The notes: generated by a model from the letters alone, not told the origin. Shown: positions 7,016 to 15,306, counted from the stretch's first letter. The stretch is 23,115 bases of DNA from Nitrospirae bacterium CG1_02_44_142 (GCA_001871685.1 MNVK01000065.1:1-23115); one strand, 5' to 3'. A program made the numbers and translations.

Positions 7016-7834
7016 TTATTTTAATAATTTATAAATCGCTTTCAAAATGCCGAGCATTTTCTCAACCTCATCCAGCTTTATCATATTAGGCCCGTCGCAT
7101 AATGCCTTCTCAGGCTCCGGATGAACCTCAAAGAATAAGCCGTCAACTCCTACTGCAACTGCTGCCTTTGCCAAGGGTTCCGCAAATTCCCTTTGGCCTC
7201 CTGACGAACTGCCCTGTCCGCCGGGAAGCTGGAGGCTGTGCGTTACATCAAATATAACAGGATAACCAAAAGAGCGCATTATCGGAAAGGCCCTGAAATC
7301 AACTACAAGGTTATTATATCCGAAAGATGCTCCCCTCTCTGTGATGGATAAATTATGATTCCCTGTTGACGTGAATTTCTCTATGATATTTTTTACATCC
7401 CATGGCGCAAGGAACTGCCCCTTTTTAATATTCACCGGTTTCCCCGTCTTTGATGCGGCAATGATTAAATCCGTCTGCCTGCACAGGAATGCGGGAATCT
7501 GCAATGCGTCAAGAACCTCTGATGCAGGTTTTACTTCTGCAATAGAATGCACATCGGAAATAACGGGGATGTTCAATCTGCTTTTTATGTCTGAAAGTAT
7601 TCTTAAGCCTTTTTCAATCCCGGGTCCCCTGAAAGATTTTATGGAGGTCCTGTTTGCCTTATCGTAAGAGGATTTAAATACAAAGGGCATCCCTACGCTG
7701 CTGCATATATCCTTCAGCCTTTGAGCAGTCTGAAATGTTATATCCTCATTCTCAAGCACACATGGGCCCGCAATTATCAGGGGAGGATTATTCCCCCCAA
7801 ACTTTATACCCGCTATATTCACCTCTTTTGTCAT
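7016..7834 (-). CDS. kdsA: 3-deoxy-D-manno-octulosonate 8-phosphate synthase
   Basis: This 272-residue aldolase-type synthase condenses phosphoenolpyruvate with arabinose 5-phosphate to give Kdo 8-phosphate. Family motifs seen include IAGPCVLEN near the N-terminus, FKSSYDKANR, SDVHS, RQTDLI, VNIKKGQFLAPWD, TERG and FDVTHSLQLPG. Cys25 in AGPC marks the metal-dependent class of KdsA; the metal-independent E. coli enzyme has Asn there (established for the family). The gene starts 9 bases after pyrG ends and lacks a clear Shine-Dalgarno, consistent with coupling in the kdsB-pyrG-kdsA-kdsD operon. Confidence 0.97.
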   Translation of the reverse strand: MTKEVNIAGIKFGGNNPPLIIAGPCVLENEDITFQTAQRLKDICSSVGMPFVFKSSYDKANRTSIKSFRGPGIEKGLRILSDIKSRLNIPVISDVHSIAEVKPASEVLDALQIPAFLCRQTDLIIAASKTGKPVNIKKGQFLAPWDVKNIIEKFTSTGNHNLSITERGASFGYNNLVVDFRAFPIMRSFGYPVIFDVTHSLQLPGGQGSSSGGQREFAEPLAKAAVAVGVDGLFFEVHPEPEKALCDGPNMIKLDEVEKMLGILKAIYKLLK

Positions 7835-7843
7835 AGTTTGCCG

Positions 7844-9532
7844 TTAAGAGCGTTTCCCCTCTTTATCTTTTTTCATCTCTACTTCGCTCTCGTCATACTG
7901 AAACAGAGCCGATTTCCCCTTTAAAGAAGCGGCTATAAACTCTCTGAATAATGGGTGAGGGTCTGTCGGCCTGGACTTAAATTCAGGATGGAACTGACAG
8001 CCTAAAAACCATGGATGGCCTTCCACCTCAATAATCTCCACAAGTTCTCCGTCAGGGCTTGTTCCGCTTATCTTCATGCCATGCCTTGTTAAAATCCCCT
8101 TATATGCATTATTAAACTCATATCTGTGCCTGTGCCTTTCTGAGATTTTCTTTAGGCCGTAAGCCTTGAATGCATTTGTATTGCTTTCCAGCACACAAGG
8201 GTATGCGCCAAGCCGCATTGTTCCGCCTTTATCCGAGACGTCAGTCCTTTCTTCTATCCTGCCTTTTCTGAAATCAAACCATCTCTCCATGAGGTAAATT
8301 ACAGGGTCTTTTGTATTCAAGTCAAACTCTGAGCTGTTTGCCTTAAGCCCGCATACATTCCGCGCATACTCAATCACAGCGCACTGCATTCCAAGGCATA
8401 TCCCGAAATAAGGTATCTTTTTCTCACGGGCATATTTTACAGCCTCAATCTTGCCTTCAATGCCCCTGTAACCAAATCCTCCGGGCACGAGGATGCCGTC
8501 TGCTGCTGATAAATATTTATCTGCTCCGTGGACTTCTATTTCCTCGGAGTCAATCCACTGCAGATTTACCCTTGCGTCATTGGCAATTCCGCCGTGGGTA
8601 AGGGCTTCCGTCAGGCTTTTATATGAATCCTTAAGCCCAACGTATTTGCCGACTATCGCAATATTCACCTCATGTTTCGGCTCTTTTAACTTTTTTACTA
8701 TGTCTTTCCACTGCGTAAGGTCAGCCTCTTTGTCAGGGAGCTTCAGCTTGCTGATAATCTGCTGGTCAAGCCCTTCTGCATTAAGCGCCAGGGGCACCTC
8801 ATATATGGTATCCACATCCATTGCCGTGATGACTGCGTCGCCGTCAAGGTTACAATGGAGCGCTATCTTTTTCTTTGCCTCAGGAGTGATAGGATTGTCA
8901 GTTCTGCATAAGAGCAGGTCAGGCTGGATACCTATTGCGCGCAGCTCCCTTACGCTGTGCTGTGTGGGTTTTGTCTTAAGCTCTCCGGCTGTCTTTATAT
9001 AAGGAATCAGCGTAAGGTGCATATAAAGAACGTTTTCCCTTCCTACGTCATAGCGCATCTGCCTTATTGCCTCTAAAAACGGGAGGCTCTCAATATCGCC
9101 GATTGTGCCGCCTATCTCAACTATAACCACATCATTATTATCGCTTACTGATTTTATGGCGCGCTTTATCTCATCGGTGAGATGAGGCACAACCTGAACC
9201 GTGTCGCCGAGATAATCACCGCGCCTTTCTTTTGTTATGACATTGTAATAAATCTTTCCCGTCGTATAATTATTTGCCTGAGAGGTTCTTATATGCGTGA
9301 ATCTCTCATAATGCCCGAGGTCCAGGTCTGTTTCCGCGCCGTCATCTGTTACGAAGACCTCGCCGTGCTGAAACGGGCTCAGCGTGCCGGGGTCCACATT
9401 GATGTAAGGGTCCAGTTTCTGGATTGTGACTTTCAGCCCCCGCGCCTCAAGAAGGGCGCCTGTTGCAGCGGCAGCAATGCCTTTTCCCAATGACGATACA
9501 ACTCCGCCTGTTACGAAGATAAACTTAGCCAT
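7844..9532 (-). CDS. pyrG: CTP synthase
   Basis: This 562-residue glutamine amidotransferase makes CTP from UTP, ATP and glutamine. An N-terminal synthase domain begins FIFVTGGVVSSLGKGIAAA, with the P-loop and the conserved LDPYINVDPGTLSPFQHGEV. A class I amidotransferase domain carries the nucleophile in PYFGICLGMQ (Cys near 380) and the His-Glu pair in QFHPEF (near 515). The last 25 or so residues are charged (EVEMKKDKEGKR). The start at 9532 is 22 bases inside the end of kdsB and has a GAGG ribosome site about 8 bases upstream. It sits between kdsB and kdsA because CTP is the co-substrate of KdsB; this linkage is common in Gram-negative genomes. Confidence 0.98.
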   Translation of the reverse strand: MAKFIFVTGGVVSSLGKGIAAAATGALLEARGLKVTIQKLDPYINVDPGTLSPFQHGEVFVTDDGAETDLDLGHYERFTHIRTSQANNYTTGKIYYNVITKERRGDYLGDTVQVVPHLTDEIKRAIKSVSDNNDVVIVEIGGTIGDIESLPFLEAIRQMRYDVGRENVLYMHLTLIPYIKTAGELKTKPTQHSVRELRAIGIQPDLLLCRTDNPITPEAKKKIALHCNLDGDAVITAMDVDTIYEVPLALNAEGLDQQIISKLKLPDKEADLTQWKDIVKKLKEPKHEVNIAIVGKYVGLKDSYKSLTEALTHGGIANDARVNLQWIDSEEIEVHGADKYLSAADGILVPGGFGYRGIEGKIEAVKYAREKKIPYFGICLGMQCAVIEYARNVCGLKANSSEFDLNTKDPVIYLMERWFDFRKGRIEERTDVSDKGGTMRLGAYPCVLESNTNAFKAYGLKKISERHRHRYEFNNAYKGILTRHGMKISGTSPDGELVEIIEVEGHPWFLGCQFHPEFKSRPTDPHPLFREFIAASLKGKSALFQYDESEVEMKKDKEGKRS

Positions 9533-10311
9533 TTCTTCACCCTCTCTAAGTCCTGCGGGGTATCAATACCCACAGTCTCGTAAGTCGTTTCTTTTACCTT
9601 TATGCGAAATCCATTCACGAGCGCCCGAAGCTGTTCAAGTTTCTCTGTTTTCTCTAATTCCACGGGTTCCATTTTTGCAAGATTTAAAAGCGCATCGCGC
9701 CTGTAACTGTAAATGCCGAGATGCTTAAAGCAGGGGTTAGGTGTTAGGGGTTGGTTATTAGTTTTACTGCTTTTGCCAATCCCCAATCCCCAATCCCCAA
9801 TCCCCCTTATATCTTTCCACTGGTCTCTGTCAAACGGAATCGGCGCCCTTGAAAAATACATGGCAAAGCCTTCTTTATCAAAAACAGACTTAACAACATT
9901 GGGGTTAAATATTTCTTCAGGGTCTTCTATTTTTTTTATCAGGGTTCCCATTGCCGCCCTTTTGTCGTCAAGCAGCCTGATAACGTCGTCTATCATCTCA
10001 CTCCTGATGAGAGGTTCATCTCCCTGAACATTGACAATTATATCATAATCCAGAGAAGCGGCGGCCTCTGCTATCCTGTCTGTGCCTGACGCATGTTCCT
10101 TTGAAGTCATTACAGCCTTGCCGCCGAATTCAAGTACGATTTTAAATATCTTCTCGCTGTCAGTGGCAACCATGACCTCTTGGACGAGTCTGGATTTTCT
10201 TGAATTTTCGTAAACGTGCTGAATCAGAGGTTTGCCATTTAGGGGTGCAAGGGGCTTTCCCGGAAAACGGGTTGACTCGTAACGGGCAGGGATAATAATA
10301 ATCGCTGTCAT
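9511..10311 (-). CDS. kdsB: 3-deoxy-manno-octulosonate cytidylyltransferase with an in-frame repeat insertion
   Basis: KdsB activates Kdo as CMP-Kdo for LPS inner core assembly. The N-terminus IIPARYESTRFPGKPLAPLNGKPLIQHVY, VNVQGDEPLI (about 94-103) and YFSRAPIPFDRD are diagnostic, and the C-terminal ETVGIDTPQDLERV is intact. At 266 residues it is somewhat longer than the usual 245-250. The excess is a tract of low-complexity sequence (about 168-195, GIGDWGLGIGKSSKTNNQPL and more) between the DRD motif and KHLGIYSYRR. It is encoded by the short tandem repeats at 9733-9808 and probably forms an exposed loop. First gene of the operon; ATG at 10311 has a TATAAT 11 bases upstream and no Shine-Dalgarno. 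Confidence 0.96.
   Translation of the reverse strand: MTAIIIIPARYESTRFPGKPLAPLNGKPLIQHVYENSRKSRLVQEVMVATDSEKIFKIVLEFGGKAVMTSKEHASGTDRIAEAAASLDYDIIVNVQGDEPLIRSEMIDDVIRLLDDKRAAMGTLIKKIEDPEEIFNPNVVKSVFDKEGFAMYFSRAPIPFDRDQWKDIRGIGDWGLGIGKSSKTNNQPLTPNPCFKHLGIYSYRRDALLNLAKMEPVELEKTEKLEQLRALVNGFRIKVKETTYETVGIDTPQDLERVKKWLSLSS
9733..9808. repeat. Two short tandem repeats inside kdsB
   Basis: A GGGGTTAG-like tract (9733-9752) is followed about 24 bases later by four CCCCAAT units (about 9776-9806). Both lie in frame in the loop of KdsB between the FDRD and KHLGIY motifs. The first tract resembles the CCCCTAA/CCCCTGA repeat in the acyl-CoA synthetase gene. Confidence 0.85.
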
Positions 10312-10322
10312 GCGCTTGGATA

Positions 10323-10351
10323 ATTATAAATGATTTGGGGAAAAATTTAAA
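10323..10351 (-). promoter_or_regulatory. Promoter of the kdsB-pyrG-kdsA-kdsD operon
   Basis: On the minus strand TTTAAA (+ 10346-10351) and a perfect TATAAT (+ 10323-10328) are 17 bases apart. Transcription would start near 10316, leaving only about 5 bases before the kdsB ATG. It is divergent from the extended -10 of the priA-like gene. Confidence 0.6.
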
Positions 10352-10373
10352 TGAAAAAGCTGAGTCTCTTCTG

Positions 10374-10382
10374 TGCTAAAAT
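10374..10382 (+). promoter_or_regulatory. Extended -10 element before the priA-like gene
   Basis: TGCTAAAAT at 10374-10382, the same extended -10 as before hisI. The predicted start (about 10388-10390) coincides with the ATG at 10388, so this transcript would be leaderless. No good -35 is visible. Confidence 0.4.
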
Positions 10383-10387
10383 CCATC

Positions 10388-12325
10388 ATGGAATTTGTCG
10401 ATGTTCTTTTCCCGATTAATCTGGGCCCTCTGACATATAAATGCCCTGAGCATCTGATTGATAAAGCACATCCCGGAATGCTCGTTTCAGCGCCTTTGAA
10501 AAAACAGATAACAAAAGGAATTATTTTCGGTCGCCCCGGGCGACTCGCCGAGGAGAGTAAATCCTCAGCCCCCATATCCGACAACATAAAAAACATCAGC
10601 GACATTCACGGCGAATCGCCTCTGCTTGAACCGCCCTTACTGAAACTCCTTAACTGGATGGCTGATTATTACATCATCGCAAATAAAGGACTTGTCCTTA
10701 AGAACATGCTGCCGCAGGAGACATTCAAAAAAGTAAAAGCAAGAAAGTCTGCTAATCCCCCTTCACCCCCCTTTAGTAAAGGGGGGATGGGGGGATTTTT
10801 TGATGAGAATACACTTTCAAAAATCAATACGGCTACTTCTAAAAGAGAATATAAAACCTTTCTCGTTCATGCCCCAAGTCCTTTATACGAAAGCGCAATG
10901 GTTGCAAAAATTCTGCCGCAGGGGAAAAGCGCTATAATCCTCGTGCCTGAAATCGTACACATAAGCCATGTTCTTCCTTTTATCAAAGGAACAGCAGGAG
11001 AGAGGTTATGCGTATTGCACAGCGGGTTAAGCAAGGGGCAGCGCTCAGAGGCTATGGAAAAAATCATTTCAGGACAGTGCAATGTAGTGCTTGGCACAAG
11101 GATGGCAGTATTTGCGCCTTTAAAAAATGTATCTCTTATTTCGGTTATGCAGGAGCACAGCAGTTCATACAGGACAGAAGAAGGGCTGAGATTCAACGCA
11201 AGGGATATTGCCGTTATGAGAGGGTATCTTGAAAAAGCGGCGGTTGTATTATCATCCGTCTGTCCTTCAATAGAATCCGTTTATAATTCAAAGCGGAATA
11301 AATACACGCTTATCAGGCCTGACTTATATCCCCAGCGCCCGAAGATAAGAATACTTAACATGAGGAATGAACGCCAGCCGGCCCCTAATCTTTCAAAGAC
11401 AGTTATAAATGAAGCGCTGTCTTCTATCAGGAAGAACGAGAAAATAATGTTTGTGATAAACAGGAAAGGCTATTCCATGCTCACATGCAAGGAATGCGGC
11501 AGCACCGAGACATGCGGCAAGTGCAGCATTCCGCTTATGTTCTATAAGGGTGATAAATCTTTGAGATGCCACTACTGCGGGACTACATCCGCTTCTCCCG
11601 AGAAGTGCAGAAGATGCGGGAGCTTTTCTCTTGAACCGGCAGGCTCCGGCATAGAACGGGTGGAAGAAAATATTAAAAAGATATTTGATATTGAGCCGCT
11701 GAGAATTGACAGCAACATGCTTAAGAGAAAACGCATTCCTGAAGACCTTTCTGATATAACAGAAGGCAAACCCTTAATCCTTGGGACAAAGCTTCTTACA
11801 AAAAGGCTGCACAGTTCAGAAAAATTAGGGATGGCGGCAGTGCTGAATGCTGACAGCTACCTGAATCAGCCAGACTTCCGCTCTGCTGAAAGGACCTTCC
11901 ATGAGATGTACGGCATTACCGACAAGATAAAACCCGGCGGTTCGCTTTTCATTCAGACAAGGATGCCGCAGAACTATATCTTCAGGCATCTTAAAAACTA
12001 CGACTATGCTTCCTTCTGCGATGAAGAATTAGAAAAGAGAAAAGAGATGCTCTATCCACCGTTTTCAAAGCTCGCTGTCGTTACATTTAACGGCAAAGAC
12101 TATGATGACAATAAAGTGAAAGGCGCCGTTAAAAAAATCTGTGACGGCAATGAAGGCATTGAAATCCTCGGCCCCTCGCTTTCATTGACCAAAAAAGGGC
12201 AGAAGGAATATGCTCTCCTCATTAAAACTGCATCAAAAAAGAAACTTCAATCCGCTGCAAGGGAGTTTTTGAAAATGTCTGAAGGTTATAAGGATTTAAA
12301 GGTAAGCGTTGCGATTGATGCGTGA
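10388..12325 (+). CDS. priA: PriA-like primosomal protein without helicase motifs (pseudohelicase)
   Basis: A 645-residue homologue of replication-restart protein N'. I chose ATG 10388 because MEFVDVLFPINLGPLTYKCPE aligns with the usual PriA start; a GTG at 10373 would add five residues. The N-terminal DNA-binding region and the zinc module are kept, with eight cysteines in four CxxC pairs (CKEC, CGKC, CHYC, CRRC; about 366-410), as are GTRMAVFAPLKN and DFRSAERTF. The ATPase motifs are not. Walker A (normally GxTGSGKTE) is HAPSPLYES at 10868-10894. The DEEH box is MQEHSSSY. GSATPS is SSVCPS. The QVAGRAGR motif is replaced by HEMYGITDK. ATP-driven unwinding is therefore unlikely, while DNA and replisome binding may persist, as reported for actinobacterial and Deinococcus PriA. 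Palindromic copy C is read in frame before the helicase core. Confidence 0.92.
   Translation: MEFVDVLFPINLGPLTYKCPEHLIDKAHPGMLVSAPLKKQITKGIIFGRPGRLAEESKSSAPISDNIKNISDIHGESPLLEPPLLKLLNWMADYYIIANKGLVLKNMLPQETFKKVKARKSANPPSPPFSKGGMGGFFDENTLSKINTATSKREYKTFLVHAPSPLYESAMVAKILPQGKSAIILVPEIVHISHVLPFIKGTAGERLCVLHSGLSKGQRSEAMEKIISGQCNVVLGTRMAVFAPLKNVSLISVMQEHSSSYRTEEGLRFNARDIAVMRGYLEKAAVVLSSVCPSIESVYNSKRNKYTLIRPDLYPQRPKIRILNMRNERQPAPNLSKTVINEALSSIRKNEKIMFVINRKGYSMLTCKECGSTETCGKCSIPLMFYKGDKSLRCHYCGTTSASPEKCRRCGSFSLEPAGSGIERVEENIKKIFDIEPLRIDSNMLKRKRIPEDLSDITEGKPLILGTKLLTKRLHSSEKLGMAAVLNADSYLNQPDFRSAERTFHEMYGITDKIKPGGSLFIQTRMPQNYIFRHLKNYDYASFCDEELEKRKEMLYPPFSKLAVVTFNGKDYDDNKVKGAVKKICDGNEGIEILGPSLSLTKKGQKEYALLIKTASKKKLQSAAREFLKMSEGYKDLKVSVAIDA
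10754..10797. repeat. C/G-rich palindromic repeat, copy C (inside the priA-like gene)
   Basis: AATCCCCC and GGGGGATT arms enclose CCCCCCTTTAGTAAAGGGGGG. It reads NPPSPPFSKGGMGGF in frame between the N-terminal DNA-binding domain and the helicase-like core. Confidence 0.92.
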
Positions 12326-12328
12326 GGG

Positions 12329-12961
12329 TTACGTATAAGCCGACTTATCGCCGATGTCATAATGAATCGGCATGAAGACTTTTCTGAATGTGAAGAATAG
12401 AAGCATGAATGCTATGAGAAGAAGGCCGTAGGCCGCTCCTTCAAAACTAATCATCCGTACAGAGAAAAGCAGAAGATATAAAGGCATTACCATTGCAAGC
12501 AGATAACCTTCTATCAACTTAAAGCAGAACGCCTCTTTTGCAGCGATAAAGCCGAGGCAGAGCGACAGCGGGATAAGCAGAAGCGCCCCGTAATTTTTAT
12601 GCGCGACAATGCTTATTGCATCTCCTTTTCCTGCGACAAAAAGAATTGCCAGCGAAGCAATAGAAAGGATATAAATTTTTATAAGGGTTTTTTTGAATTT
12701 GCCGATATAAAGGTGTATAAAAAACACGCTCAAGCCGACGGATATGTAAAGAGAGACAAGCAAGATGTTGAATTTGAGGCTGATTAATCCCCTCTCGCCC
12801 CCCTTTAGTAAAAGGGGGATGGGGGTACTTTTTAAAAAGTTGAGCATCAGGTATGCAGCAAGAGAGATGAATACCGCTGACAGAACAATGCCGAGCCTGT
12901 AAATCACAACCGTTAGCTTGTCTTCTCTTGTCAGCGGCTGGAATATCTGCTGTTCGCCCAT
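12329..12961 (-). CDS. Integral membrane protein, DUF2301-like
   Basis: A 210-residue hydrophobic protein with about six or seven predicted membrane spans (for example about 25-45, 65-85, 92-110, 125-142, 150-170 and 175-195). No enzyme motif is visible. The segment GFIAAKEAFCFKLIEGYLLAMVMPLYLL resembles the KE-FCF region of the uncharacterised DUF2301 membrane family; this is recognition from memory at moderate confidence. Palindromic copy D adds TPIPLLLKGGERGLI in the loop after the first span. ATG at 12961 lies 4 bases after the stop of the U32-family gene, so it is probably the last gene of that operon. It ends 3 bases from the convergent priA-like gene, with no room for a separate terminator. 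Confidence 0.75.
   Translation of the reverse strand: MGEQQIFQPLTREDKLTVVIYRLGIVLSAVFISLAAYLMLNFLKSTPIPLLLKGGERGLISLKFNILLVSLYISVGLSVFFIHLYIGKFKKTLIKIYILSIASLAILFVAGKGDAISIVAHKNYGALLLIPLSLCLGFIAAKEAFCFKLIEGYLLAMVMPLYLLLFSVRMISFEGAAYGLLLIAFMLLFFTFRKVFMPIHYDIGDKSAYT
12786..12827. repeat. C/G-rich palindromic repeat, copy D (inside the membrane-protein gene)
   Basis: The core CCCCCCTTTAGTAAAAGGGGG carries one mismatch or indel relative to the other copies. It is read on the minus strand as PIPLLLKGGERGL, in a predicted extramembrane loop. Confidence 0.9.
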
Positions 12962-12965
12962 GGGG

Positions 12966-14174
12966 TTATGATAACAGATTTCTTCTTATCAAATCTCCTT
13001 CCCTTACTCCGGCAGGAACAGGCATAAAAATAGTATTCTCATTTCTCGCAGTTGTAATATCCATGCCGTCAGCATCTTTCATTAATTCAAGCTCAAACAA
13101 TTTTTCTTCAAATCCCGGCGAAAGATATTCTACGGCGTCTCCCATATCAAGCCTGTTTCTCAGCGCAACCTTTGCAATGCCGTCTTTAATCTCAAGGATA
13201 ATCCCGACAAGCTCATGGCTCATTCTGTATGATTCGCCGTCAAAATTATAATCAGTGTCTGGCTGTTTGCCGAAGAACATTCCTGTTGTGTATCCCCTGC
13301 TTGAGAACATTGAAAGCTCCCTGAGCCATCTTGGATTTATAGCGCATTCCCCATTTCCGAGGGAATCTACCGCCTCCCTGTAAGTCTTCACAACACCTGC
13401 AACATAATTTATCCCCTTCATCCTTCCTTCAATCTTGAAACTGTCTATCCCCGCATCTTTCAGAAGGTGCAGATGCTCAATCATGCAGAGGTCTTTTGAA
13501 CTCATGATATAAGTCCCCCTATCATCCTCAAATACCGGAAAATGTTCTCCCTGCCGTTTTTCTTCCATGAGGGTATAGTTCCACCTGCATGAATTCGTGC
13601 ATTCGCCCCTGTTTGCGCTCCTTGATGTAAGAAAACTGCTTATATAACATCTTCCGGAATAAGAAATACAGATAGAGCCGTGAACAAAGACCTCCAGTTC
13701 AATAGCTGTCTTATAGCGAATCCCCTTAATCTCATCTATCGTGAGTTCTCTTGAAAGCACCAGCCTCTTTGCGCCGAGAGATTCCCAGAATCTTGCCGCT
13801 TCGCTGTTTGTGATATTCGCCTGTGTGCTTACATGGATTGCAATCTCAGGAGCGCTTTTTTTAAACATCATGAAAAAACCGGGGTCCGAGACTATCACTG
13901 CGTCAGGCATTGCATCTTTAAGAAACTCTATGTATTCTTCCATCTCTTTTAAGTCCGCATTATGAGGGAAGATGTTTGCCGTTACATAAGCTTTTTTATT
14001 TCTGGTGTGTGCATAGTTTATTGCTTCTTTCAATTCTTCAGGTTCAAAATTCCCTGCCTTGCCTCTGAGGCTGAACCTTGAATCGCCAAGATAAACAGCA
14101 TCAGCTCCATAGTGAATGGCTGTTCTGAGTTTCTCAAAATCTCCGGCCGGCGCAAGCAATTCAGGTTTTTTCAT
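12966..14174 (-). CDS. trhP: U32-family protein, TrhP/YegQ-like tRNA hydroxylation factor
   Basis: A 402-residue member of the group once called peptidase U32. It starts KPELLAPAGDFEKLRTAIHYGADAVYLG, the family signature, and has HVSTQANITN, EVFVHGSICISYSGRCYISSF and the cysteine cluster NRGECTNSCRWNY (about 168-198), which resembles the iron-sulfur ligand region of TrhP. SSKDLCMIEHLHLLKDAGIDSFKIEGRMK follows, and a small beta domain ends the protein. In E. coli, TrhP takes part in prephenate-dependent 5-hydroxylation of tRNA wobble uridine; the same role here is inferred. The ATG overlaps the stop of the CoaE-RibF gene by four bases (ATGA), with AAGGA upstream. It is slightly shorter than E. 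coli YegQ. A protease role is less likely. Confidence 0.88.
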   Translation of the reverse strand: MKKPELLAPAGDFEKLRTAIHYGADAVYLGDSRFSLRGKAGNFEPEELKEAINYAHTRNKKAYVTANIFPHNADLKEMEEYIEFLKDAMPDAVIVSDPGFFMMFKKSAPEIAIHVSTQANITNSEAARFWESLGAKRLVLSRELTIDEIKGIRYKTAIELEVFVHGSICISYSGRCYISSFLTSRSANRGECTNSCRWNYTLMEEKRQGEHFPVFEDDRGTYIMSSKDLCMIEHLHLLKDAGIDSFKIEGRMKGINYVAGVVKTYREAVDSLGNGECAINPRWLRELSMFSSRGYTTGMFFGKQPDTDYNFDGESYRMSHELVGIILEIKDGIAKVALRNRLDMGDAVEYLSPGFEEKLFELELMKDADGMDITTARNENTIFMPVPAGVREGDLIRRNLLS

Positions 14175-15202
14175 CCCAAAATTTCCTTTGCTTTTTTTAT
14201 ATCTCTTTTAATCTGCGCTTCAAGCGCCTTTGCATTCGGAAATTCCTTTTCATCACGGATGTGTTTTATGAAATGCACCTTGATTTTTTTGCCGAGAAGA
14301 TTCCCTGAGAAATTAAAGATATGAACCTCAAGGCTTAATTCAGATGCGCCAAAGGTCGGGTTCTTACCGATGTTGGCAACGCCATCGTAAAGGGGTGAAT
14401 GGGTGAATCGGTGAATGGGTGAATAGGAGACCCTAACCGCATAAACGCCCTCTTTGGGAGAATAACCTTTAAATGAAATGTTTGCAGTCGGCGTATGAAG
14501 GAGTTTTTCCCCTCTGCCTGCGCCTTTAATGACTGTCCCTTCTATTGAAAAAGGCTTTCCGAGGATTTTTGCAGCCCTGTCAACCCTGCCTTCAAGAATA
14601 AGATTTTTGATTTTCGCCTCTTTTAGGAGTTCTCTGTAGACAGCCTCAACCTGCTTTTTTGTCTTCTCAGGAAGCCCGCTGTTATCTATCTTATAATCAG
14701 ACCTCTTAATCTTTTCCTTTATCGGAAGCTGGCATTTAAGCCTTTCAATTACTTCTTTCGGCGGGATGCCGTGCAGGGACAGCCTGTTAATGGCAGTTGT
14801 TTCTTTTGTAAATACAGTAATCATCTTATCAAATCTTCCTTCATATCCCCTCTCAAATATCAAAGGCGCTTCTACGATGAACACCTTGCTTCCGTTCTTA
14901 GTTTTTCTAAAGAAATCGTCAATCCTTTCAAAAACTAATGGATGAAGAAGGCATTCAAGCTTAAGCCGCAGTGATTTGTTCCTGAAAATCCTTTGCGCGA
15001 TTTTACTCTTGTCAGGAGCGCCTTTTTTATCAAATACCCCTGCGCCCAAAAGCGTTTTTATTTTTTTGAGGACTTGTTTTTCACTTAGAAGCTGCTGCAC
15101 AACCCAGTCGGCGTCAATCGTAACTGCGCCCAGCTCTCTGAACATCTGAAGCACAGCGCTTTTCCCCATGCCGTAATTGCCTGTCAGCCCTGCTATGAAC
15201 AT
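14171..15202 (-). CDS. Dephospho-CoA kinase fused to the riboflavin kinase domain of RibF
   Basis: A 343-residue fusion of two cofactor kinases. Residues 1-195 are CoaE: P-loop GLTGNYGMGKS (5-15), DADWVVQQL, HPLVFERI, VEAPLIFERGYEGRFD and the C-terminal helix. Residues about 197-343 are the C-terminal (flavokinase) domain of RibF: LEGRVDRAAKILGKPFSIEGTVIKG, HTPTANI (PTAN 238-241), GVANIGKNPTFG and the catalytic Glu in LEVHIFNFSG (292). The FAD synthetase half of RibF is absent. One protein would phosphorylate both dephospho-CoA and riboflavin (inferred from intact motifs). I prefer ATG 15202 (MFIAGLTG); the open frame extends to 15298 but that part is unlike CoaE. TATAAT lies about 7 bases upstream on the minus strand with no Shine-Dalgarno. 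A tandem GGTGAAT repeat adds SPIHRFTHSP in a flavokinase loop. Confidence 0.9.
   Translation of the reverse strand: MFIAGLTGNYGMGKSAVLQMFRELGAVTIDADWVVQQLLSEKQVLKKIKTLLGAGVFDKKGAPDKSKIAQRIFRNKSLRLKLECLLHPLVFERIDDFFRKTKNGSKVFIVEAPLIFERGYEGRFDKMITVFTKETTAINRLSLHGIPPKEVIERLKCQLPIKEKIKRSDYKIDNSGLPEKTKKQVEAVYRELLKEAKIKNLILEGRVDRAAKILGKPFSIEGTVIKGAGRGEKLLHTPTANISFKGYSPKEGVYAVRVSYSPIHRFTHSPLYDGVANIGKNPTFGASELSLEVHIFNFSGNLLGKKIKVHFIKHIRDEKEFPNAKALEAQIKRDIKKAKEILG
14392..14427. repeat. Tandem GGTGAATG/GGTGAATC repeat in the CoaE-RibF gene
   Basis: Four to five copies of a 7-8-base unit GGTGAAT(G/C/A). It is read on the minus strand as YSPIHRFTHSPLY, in the turn between GVYAVRV and DGVANIG of the flavokinase domain. 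Confidence 0.85.
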
Positions 15203-15208
15203 ATGATT

Positions 15209-15214
15209 ATTATA
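15209..15214 (-). promoter_or_regulatory. TATAAT hexamer just before the CoaE-RibF start
   Basis: A perfect minus-strand TATAAT ends 7 bases before the ATG at 15202. No -35 match is evident 16-18 bases upstream (ACAGAT), so either an activator is needed or the match is chance. If used, the mRNA would be leaderless. Confidence 0.35.
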
Positions 15215-15306
15215 CATTACGAGGGGCGTGTATCTGTTAGAGCGGGAGTTAAGGGTTATGGAAAGTGAAATGCGGACAGATAGATGGTTTATTGGCAAAA
15301 CTATAT

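Noticed and set aside
8493..9002. Open frame of 169 codons on the plus strand
   Set aside because: Antisense shadow of the pyrG synthase domain, with no ribosome site and no recognisable protein features.
12966..14174. Secreted collagenase-like protease (U32 name)
   Set aside because: There is no signal peptide, and the cysteine cluster and overall layout match the TrhP/YegQ tRNA-modification branch of the family.
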